Shown: positions 27,127 through 32,057 of the stretch, piece by piece
How the letters are laid out: each line of letters starts with the position of its first letter
Numbering within the stretch: the first letter of the stretch is position 1
Assembly (NCBI GenBank): GCA_020721645.1
Contig: DYMH01000031.1
Span: 1-32,057 of the forward strand
Direction of reading: 5' to 3'
Source of the DNA: Draconibacterium orientale
GTDB lineage: Bacteria; Bacteroidota; Bacteroidia; Bacteroidales; JAADGE01
DNA length: 32,057 nt
Position numbers and translations under genes: made by a program
Notes under the pieces: generated by a model
What the model was told of the DNA's origin: nothing
Seen by the model: only the letters and a program-made list of their open reading frames with translations
The model's database searches: none

Positions 27127-27783
27127 ATGAAATTTTTTATTGATACCGCAAATCTGTCACAAATTAAAGAAGCCCAAGATTTGGGAGTTCTCGACGGAGT
27201 TACAACAAATCCTTCGCTCATGGCAAAAGAAGGAGTTAAAGGACAACAAAATATCCTGAATCATTACAAAGCAATTTGCGAAATAGTGGACGGCGATGTC
27301 AGTGCCGAAGTAATTGCCCTCGATTATGAAGGAATGATTACAGAAGGCGAGATTTTATCCGCTCTTCACCCGCAAATTGTTGTGAAAGTTCCAATTACAA
27401 AAAACGGAATCAAAGCCATAAAATATTTTTCGGACAAAGGCATCAGAACCAACTGCACCTTGGTGTTTTCTGCCGGACAAGCACTGCTTGCCGCAAAAGC
27501 AGGTGCAACCTATGTTTCGCCCTTCATTGGTCGTTTGGACGATATTTCTTCTGACGGTGTTGAGCTGATTTATAAAATTGTTGAAATGTACAATTACTAT
27601 GGTTATCAAACCGAAGTATTGGCAGCTTCGGTACGACACACACAACACATTTTGCAATGTGCCGAAGCCGGTGCCGATGTGATTACCGCCCCGCTCGATG
27701 CAATTCTCGGCTTGCTCAATCACCCGCTGACTGACAGTGGGTTGGAAAAATTTTTGGCAGATTATAAAAAAGTAAACGGATAA
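27127..27783 (+). CDS. tal: short transaldolase (TalC / fructose-6-phosphate aldolase family)
   Basis: The 218-residue enzyme is a complete single-domain member of the small transaldolase family and is cytoplasmic. The Schiff-base lysine is Lys87 ([10 protein letters not shown]), and the N-terminal [11 protein letters not shown] and GVTTNPSL motifs bind substrate. The family includes true transaldolases, which move a dihydroxyacetone unit in the non-oxidative pentose phosphate pathway, and fructose-6-phosphate aldolases. In the motif [11 protein letters not shown] the residue after Pro is Phe133, as in transaldolases; E. coli FsaA has Tyr there. I therefore favour transaldolase. It has its own promoter and stands alone. 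Its 3' end faces yaaA, with a palindromic element and a shared terminator between. Confidence 0.92.
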   Translation: MKFFIDTANLSQIKEAQDLGVLDGVTTNPSLMAKEGVKGQQNILNHYKAICEIVDGDVSAEVIALDYEGMITEGEILSALHPQIVVKVPITKNGIKAIKYFSDKGIRTNCTLVFSAGQALLAAKAGATYVSPFIGRLDDISSDGVELIYKIVEMYNYYGYQTEVLAASVRHTQHILQCAEAGADVITAPLDAILGLLNHPLTDSGLEKFLADYKKVNG

Positions 27784-27809
27784 TTTTCCCGACATTATTT
27801 TACTTTAAT

Positions 27810-28035
27810 AAAATATTTAATGCTTATCCCGATTATTACCTATATAGTTTGTAAAATTTGTATCTTATTGTAAAACAGTGAAAAAAGAAATTATTTTTTG
27901 AGACGTGTGCAACACGTCTCTACGTGCAAAACTTTCTGCATGATGAGTAGAGACGACTTGCGGTCGTCTCAAAAATAAAAAAAATGTTTCAAAATAACAT
28001 TTTAGGTATTATCCGGGATAAGCATAAAATATTTT
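27810..28035. mobile_element. MITE-like palindromic element
   Basis: Inverted arms of 33 bp at 27810-27842 and 28003-28035 match at 29 of 33 positions and share the core GGGATAAGCAT. Inside lie two similar hairpins, GAGACGTG/CACGTCTC (27900-27920) and GAGACGAC/GTCGTCTC (27950-27970). These hairpins are themselves arms of a larger palindrome (TTTTTGAGACG at one end, CGTCTCAAAAA at the other). There is no ORF. The layout of about 226 bp suits a non-autonomous miniature transposable element or a large REP-type repeat that inserted between two converging genes. No transposase is in the window. Confidence 0.68.
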
Positions 28036-28036
28036 T

Positions 28037-28065
28037 AAAAAAAGCCTGTTATTCAGGCTTTTTTT
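28037..28065. terminator. bidirectional terminator between tal and yaaA
   Basis: The stem AAAAAAAGCCTG/CAGGCTTTTTTT (28037-28048 and 28054-28065) closes the 5-nt loop TTATT and has T-tracts in both directions. It lies 11 bp past the yaaA stop on the minus strand and about 250 bp past tal on the plus strand, so it can end both transcripts. Confidence 0.9.
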
Positions 28066-28076
28066 ATCTCCCAAAA

Positions 28077-28841
28077 TTAACGAGTAAAAACAAATTCATT
28101 TGCCGTTGATAAACGCGAATTAAAAGCGTATCCTGCCAAATTGAATGCTTTCAAATCTTCCGTTTTTTCAATTCTGTTTTGTATGATAAATCGACTCATT
28201 AAACCACGTGCCTTTTTTGCAAAAAAGCTGACAATTTGAAAATTACCTTCTTTATCTTCTTTAAAAATAGGTGTTAAAATTTTTGTATTCAATATTTTAG
28301 AGTTTATTGCCTTAAAATATTCGTTTGAAGCCAAATTCACTAAAACAGCATTATTTTTCATGCCTGCATTTAATTCTTCGGTGATGCAATTTCCCCAGAA
28401 ATCATAAAGGTTTTTACCGTGTTTTCCGGCAATGGCGGTGCCCATTTCCAAACGATAAGGCATAATTAAATCCAAAGGTTTTAATACACCGTATAAGCCT
28501 GATAAAATTCGCAGATGATTTTGTGCAAAATCAAAATCCGATTCCGAAAAAGTTTTCGTATTCAAGCCATCATAAACATCGCCGTTGTAGGCATTTACAG
28601 CTTGTTTGGAATTTTCGATTGTGTGATTGATTTTCCATAACAAAAAACGTTCAAAATTTAAATCTGCTAATTTCGGGCTGATTTTCATTAAATCGGATAA
28701 TTCGGAAGCCGAATATTTTTTCATTATTTCGACCAATATGTTCGATTTTTTTAGAAAAACAGGTGTTGAAAAATTTTTGAAACTGATATTTTTGTCGAAA
28801 TTCAGTGTTTTGGCGGGAGATATGATAATTTGTAACATCAT
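28077..28841 (-). CDS. yaaA: peroxide stress protein YaaA family
   Basis: The 254-residue protein matches the YaaA/DUF328 (UPF0246) family over its full length; E. coli YaaA has 258 residues. Family motifs are clear: IIISPAKTLNF at the N-terminus, LYGVLKPLDLIMPYRLEMGT in the middle, VNLASNEYFKAI, and VSFFAKKARGLMSRF near the end. In E. coli, YaaA is induced by OxyR and lowers free intracellular iron during peroxide stress; it also binds DNA. The protein is cytoplasmic. Two consecutive ATG codons open the ORF, and the second (28838) gives the usual family N-terminus MLQIIISPAK, so the start may be one codon later. It converges on tal and is divergent from the helix-turn-helix gene. Confidence 0.93.
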   Translation of the reverse strand: MMLQIIISPAKTLNFDKNISFKNFSTPVFLKKSNILVEIMKKYSASELSDLMKISPKLADLNFERFLLWKINHTIENSKQAVNAYNGDVYDGLNTKTFSESDFDFAQNHLRILSGLYGVLKPLDLIMPYRLEMGTAIAGKHGKNLYDFWGNCITEELNAGMKNNAVLVNLASNEYFKAINSKILNTKILTPIFKEDKEGNFQIVSFFAKKARGLMSRFIIQNRIEKTEDLKAFNLAGYAFNSRLSTANEFVFTR

Positions 28842-29047
28842 TATTGAGTTTAAATTTGGAGTGAAAGTATAAAATAATTTTCTTTCCGTATCCTATTTTA
28901 AATAAAAATAAGTGAAATTAAAGATATTGTAAAAAATTATAAGAAAATCTTTTACATTTTACGAAAAAATTCTTTAATTTGCATAAGAACAGCGTTTGTA
29001 ATTGAAAACATCGAACGTTGCCAGCAAAAACCCCTAAATTAATCGAC

Positions 29048-29572
29048 ATGTTTTTAACCGTAAAAGAAGCCATCGACATGAGCGGCATGAGCCAAACGAC
29101 CATTCACAGGCTGTGTCAGAAGTATGAAGGAACAAAATACGTTCAAAAGGAAAACAATAAATATTTGGTGGATAAGGAATTTTTAATGGATAAATATCCA
29201 ATTGAAAATGACACTTTTTCCACTTCAAATAGTGCTAATCCTCAAAATGGGGAAAGTTTATTGAAGTCTTTGATTGAAAAAAATCATACAATCACAAGTT
29301 TGACGATTGAAAACAACGGATTAAATCAAAAATTATCTGAAAAAATCGAAGAATTGCAAAAATTGCAAAACGATTTACATGCAACAAAGCAGATGAACGA
29401 AGAACTGGGTAAATCAGTTTCGATGTCAATGGCGAAAGCTGCTGTATCAGAGGTTTTACAAACCGAATCGCCGGACTCCAAAGCCCTGATTCGATATCAA
29501 CTTATAGGAATAACAATTTCGGTCTTGGTGGTTGCATCGTTTATTTTTGCAATGTACTATTTCACAAATTAG
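29048..29572 (+). CDS. predicted membrane-anchored helix-turn-helix protein
   Basis: The 174-residue protein combines an N-terminal excisionase/MerR-like helix-turn-helix (residues ~1-50, FLTVKEAIDMSGMSQTTIHRL), a middle region ~75-125 rich in Leu, Glu, Lys and Asn that looks like a coiled coil (LNQKLSEKIEELQKLQ), and one C-terminal transmembrane helix (~152-171, IGITISVLVVASFIFAMYYF). The topology suggests a DNA-binding head held at the inner membrane by its tail. I know no function for this combination. I chose the ATG at 29048; a TTG at 29018 in the same frame would add 10 residues (PAKTPKLID) but is a rare start. The last 11 bp overlap the end of the convergent DUF2459 gene. Confidence 0.72.
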   Translation: MFLTVKEAIDMSGMSQTTIHRLCQKYEGTKYVQKENNKYLVDKEFLMDKYPIENDTFSTSNSANPQNGESLLKSLIEKNHTITSLTIENNGLNQKLSEKIEELQKLQNDLHATKQMNEELGKSVSMSMAKAAVSEVLQTESPDSKALIRYQLIGITISVLVVASFIFAMYYFTN

Positions 29573-30248
29573 ATTTTCGTTTTAAAACATAAAGTATGCC
29601 TTTGTCGAAAGGCGACCAAAGCGGTGCCGAAATGCCCGCTTTTTTCATGCCATCGGCTGTCCAATTGTTGCAGGTGAAAAAAGCAGAATAGTGTCCCAAG
29701 CCATTGTAAAATTGCTCAAACTGCATGGTTTTATTTTGCGATTTAATAATATTTCCGGAGGAATCAAATTGAAATGAAGATGCAATGTATGATGTTAATT
29801 CGGCGTATTGATTCGCTGAAATCGAAAGACGCAGTGTATTTTCGGATTCTTGCGGTTGATAGTTTAAGTAGCGTACCGAAAGAGCCGTTTCGGAAGGAAT
29901 TGCAGCCCGAGCAAGAGTTTTCAGGCGAATGTTTTTCCATTCGGGGGTGTTCATATAAAATTCTTTATTGCCCCAGCCAAAGCAAATATATTTTGAATGA
30001 AGGCATTGCGGAGAGAAATCGCTTATTGGGACAAATTTTTTCCAATTGAAATTATCGGCTTCTGTTGGTAATATAAACGAAGTATGAACTCCATTGCTTG
30101 TGATGTAAATCGGGATTCCTGTTTCGGTTTCCGTAAAATTTCTGTTTACAATGAGAATACTGCCAAGAATGGCTGCTGATAAATACGTTATTATTACAAT
30201 TAAAACGCAGATTAATAATGCTTTAAGTGTTTTTAATATTTGCTTCAT
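29562..30248 (-). CDS. DUF2459 (TIGR02117-type) membrane-anchored protein
   Basis: The 228-residue protein has one N-terminal hydrophobic helix (about residues 10-33, LLICVLIVIITYLSAAILG) and a soluble domain that should lie in the periplasm. It fits DUF2459: GIPIYITSNGVHTSFILP near residue 45, YICFGWGNKEFY near 88, and the C-terminal block HYSAFFTCNNWTADGMKKAGI. The conserved His (GVHT) and Cys (TCNNW) look like possible catalytic residues, as in cysteine peptidase or amidase folds, but no activity is established to my knowledge. It lies 58 bp downstream of the SpoIIE-type phosphatase gene on the same strand and may be co-transcribed with it. Confidence 0.78.
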   Translation of the reverse strand: MKQILKTLKALLICVLIVIITYLSAAILGSILIVNRNFTETETGIPIYITSNGVHTSFILPTEADNFNWKKFVPISDFSPQCLHSKYICFGWGNKEFYMNTPEWKNIRLKTLARAAIPSETALSVRYLNYQPQESENTLRLSISANQYAELTSYIASSFQFDSSGNIIKSQNKTMQFEQFYNGLGHYSAFFTCNNWTADGMKKAGISAPLWSPFDKGILYVLKRKSNL

Positions 30249-30306
30249 TTTATTTTTTCAATTCGTTTTTGGGCGAAGCGGCAAATCGAATTGAGTTCGC
30301 ATTTTG

Positions 30307-31884
30307 TTAAATCATTTGAATGCCAATAACAGTAACATCGTCGCGTTGTACTTCGTTTTTTCGATGATTGTTGAAAATAGAAATCAGACTGAGTTCTTGA
30401 TTTTCTATCGACAAATCGGAGATTGATTCAATAATTTTGATAAAACCCAAAGACCCTATTTTTTTTCGTTCCGGCGAATTTTGGTCGAGGATTCCGTCAG
30501 TTATCAGATATAACAAATCATCGGGTTCAAAAACGAGTTCGCGGTCGCTGAAAAATGTTGTGTCATAGTGTTGTCCTCCAATAGTTTTCACATCTCCACG
30601 CAACTTCTGAACGATTCGATGTTTTTTTCGAAAATAAAAGATTGATTGTTTGGCACCTGCAAAAGTAACCTTGGTTCGATTGTCCGAAATTTTCTCAAAT
30701 TTGCACAGCGAAATGTCCATTCCGTCTTGATTAAACGATTTTTGTTGGTTAAGTATATTGTGAACATTTCGGTTAAGCGTTTCAAGGATTTCACTGGGTT
30801 TATAAATTTTTCTTTCGTCCACAATTTCACTCAGCAAACGACTTCCGATTAAAGACATGAAAGCTCCCGGAACTCCGTGTCCGGTGCAGTCGGTAACCGC
30901 AAGGAAAAAGAAATTCGTATTTTCGGGCGATGAGAACCAATAAAAATCGCCGGAAACAATATCTTTGGGTCGAAAGAAAACAAAAGCATTCAATTTTTTA
31001 GTCAGAAGTTCTATCGGAGGCAGGGTTGCCTGCTGTATTGTAAGAGCATATCGCAAAGCAGCATTGGTATTTTCGGCAAATTTTGCCAGCTCGTAATTTT
31101 TCTTTTCCAATTCATCGCGTTGTGCAGAAATTTCTTCGTTCTGTTGTTTTATTTCATTTTCGGCAAGTTTTCGAGCCGTTATTTCGGTATCAACAGCAAT
31201 CAATCTTTCAATTTCGCCGTCCTTGTTCAACATCGGACTGAGTGTTGTTTGTACCCAAACTCGATGTCCCGATTTTGTTTCATCGGTAAATTCGTATGAA
31301 ACCGGAACTTTATCTGAGATGCACCGGTTGAGGGTTTGGAGAACTCTTTCGTTGGGGGCGGCAGTAAAAATATTCCTCTTTTTTTCGGCAAATTCATCTA
31401 TTGAGAGTTCGTAAAGCCGAGTAAATGCTTCGTTTACAAACTCAAAAGTACCTTGACTGTCCATAATAACAACAGCGTTATCTATTTTATTCACCGTATA
31501 TTGCAATCGGTCTAACTCTTTTTTTAATTGGGCATTATATTTTTCTGTGATTTTAGACTTCTTTTTTTCGGTGTTGAGTTGTTCTTTTAATTCATATAAA
31601 TCTTTACTTTGGTTGTGAAATGTTTTTTTTATTTTTTTATTTTGAGATTTTAGAATAAAAATCAAAAATATAAGCATTAATATTAGAAATATAGAAAGAA
31701 AATAAAGTGTCATAAAATTTGGTTCAATTGTTGTTTTAAAAATGATATAAGCGGGAAAAACGAAATCATTATCAGTAAAAACAATATTTTGGGGAAAGTA
31801 AAAGTTATTAAATAAGTTGATGTCGAAAAAAATATATTCTGTTCGATGAATTTCAAATAAAATATTTTCCGGCAAAATTAACAT
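30307..31884 (-). CDS. membrane-anchored PAS-SpoIIE (PP2C-type) phosphatase
   Basis: This 525-residue signalling protein has one membrane helix (~60-80, LYFLSIFLILMLIFLIFIL), a coiled coil (~90-125), a PAS domain with its C-terminal cap (~126-240, VNKIDNAVVIMDSQGTFEFV, then VAVDTEITARK), a second short coiled coil (~243-270), and a SpoIIE/RsbU-type serine phosphatase domain (~295-525). The metal-binding acidic residues are present: SGDFYW, VTDCTGHGVPGAFM, ITDGILDQ and QRDDVTVIG. Such enzymes dephosphorylate anti-anti-sigma proteins or similar partners when the PAS domain senses a signal. No partner gene (STAS or HATPase kinase) is nearby. The start is uncertain: Met58 at 31713 would give a 468-residue protein beginning right at the membrane helix, and residues 1-57 have the Phe/Ile/Asn bias of translated AT-rich DNA. 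Confidence 0.88.
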   Translation of the reverse strand: MLILPENILFEIHRTEYIFFDINLFNNFYFPQNIVFTDNDFVFPAYIIFKTTIEPNFMTLYFLSIFLILMLIFLIFILKSQNKKIKKTFHNQSKDLYELKEQLNTEKKKSKITEKYNAQLKKELDRLQYTVNKIDNAVVIMDSQGTFEFVNEAFTRLYELSIDEFAEKKRNIFTAAPNERVLQTLNRCISDKVPVSYEFTDETKSGHRVWVQTTLSPMLNKDGEIERLIAVDTEITARKLAENEIKQQNEEISAQRDELEKKNYELAKFAENTNAALRYALTIQQATLPPIELLTKKLNAFVFFRPKDIVSGDFYWFSSPENTNFFFLAVTDCTGHGVPGAFMSLIGSRLLSEIVDERKIYKPSEILETLNRNVHNILNQQKSFNQDGMDISLCKFEKISDNRTKVTFAGAKQSIFYFRKKHRIVQKLRGDVKTIGGQHYDTTFFSDRELVFEPDDLLYLITDGILDQNSPERKKIGSLGFIKIIESISDLSIENQELSLISIFNNHRKNEVQRDDVTVIGIQMI

Positions 31885-32035
31885 AAAACGTTTTATCAGT
31901 GTATTGGCTATGCGATATACTCAAAAATATCAATGCTTTACAATTTTTTGTTAAAATATAAAAATTTTATGGTATAAATATAAGACAAAAATTTTCAAAA
32001 AATGATAATTAGAGTCCGTCCATAAAGTCAACGTT

Positions 32036-32057
32036 TTTCGGGATTTTTATCCCGAAA
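32036..32057. repeat. hairpin at the window edge
   Basis: TTTCGGGAT and ATCCCGAAA form a perfect 9-bp inverted repeat around a TTTT loop and end exactly at the last base. It follows AGAGTCCGTCCATAAAGTCA, which could be the terminal part of an insertion sequence or repeat continuing outside the window. It could also be a terminator of a minus-strand gene further right, though no T-tract is visible on that side. Confidence 0.5.

Noticed and set aside
27355-27795. Minus-strand ORF of 146 codons opposite the transaldolase gene
   Set aside because: The transaldolase frame is complete with all family motifs, and the antisense product is Cys/Phe-rich without a domain.
1-32057. tRNA or rRNA genes
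   Set aside because: No cloverleaf with a TTCGA-type T-loop and matching acceptor stem, and no conserved rRNA segments were seen by reading both strands. A covariance scan could not be run.

Overview
The window looks like a low-GC chromosome segment from a member of the Bacteroidota. The evidence is a type IX secretion (T9SS) C-terminal sorting domain, DUF4296 and DUF4492 genes (both typical of this phylum), several promoters of the Bacteroidota form (TTTG, about 20 bp, TAnnTTTG), and a compact signal recognition particle RNA. No tRNA, rRNA, CRISPR array, transposase or phage gene was seen.

Layout. Bases 1-211 hold at most the end of a truncated ORF and an imperfect palindrome. On the minus strand, 212-997 is a small DUF4296 lipoprotein, and 1425-15788 is one giant gene (about 4787 residues) for a secreted, repeat-built, probably beta-helical surface protein with a T9SS tail. 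An AT-rich divergent region (15789-16721) separates it from a plus-strand DUF4492-cydA-cydB operon for cytochrome bd quinol oxidase, closed by a clear terminator. Next comes an apparent five-gene unit (20376-25633) with a good promoter at 20091-20122 and a strong terminator at 25653-25686. It encodes an octaheme cytochrome c of the tetrathionate-reductase (OTR) family, a membrane cytochrome b, two half-size YeeE/YedE sulfur transporters (the second fused to a rhodanese-like domain that lacks its cysteine), and a PLP-dependent methionine gamma-lyase/sulfhydrylase-type enzyme.

After it come a single-gene AP2-domain protein with a degraded HNH motif, the SRP RNA gene, a short transaldolase, and a MITE-like palindromic element of about 226 bp next to a terminator shared with the converging yaaA gene. 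The right end holds a predicted membrane-anchored helix-turn-helix protein, a DUF2459 membrane protein and a PAS-SpoIIE phosphatase.

How it fits together. The most interesting unit is 20376-25633. I infer that quinol electrons pass through the cytochrome b to the periplasmic octaheme cytochrome, which would reduce a sulfur (or nitrogen) oxyanion. The YeeE/YedE pair would import thiosulfate or another sulfur species, the rhodanese-like domain would bind or hand over sulfur, and the PLP enzyme would link this to organic sulfur. Cytochrome bd, encoded just upstream, resists sulfide in other bacteria and would suit a sulfide-producing cell. The gene order is seen in the sequence; the pathway is inference.
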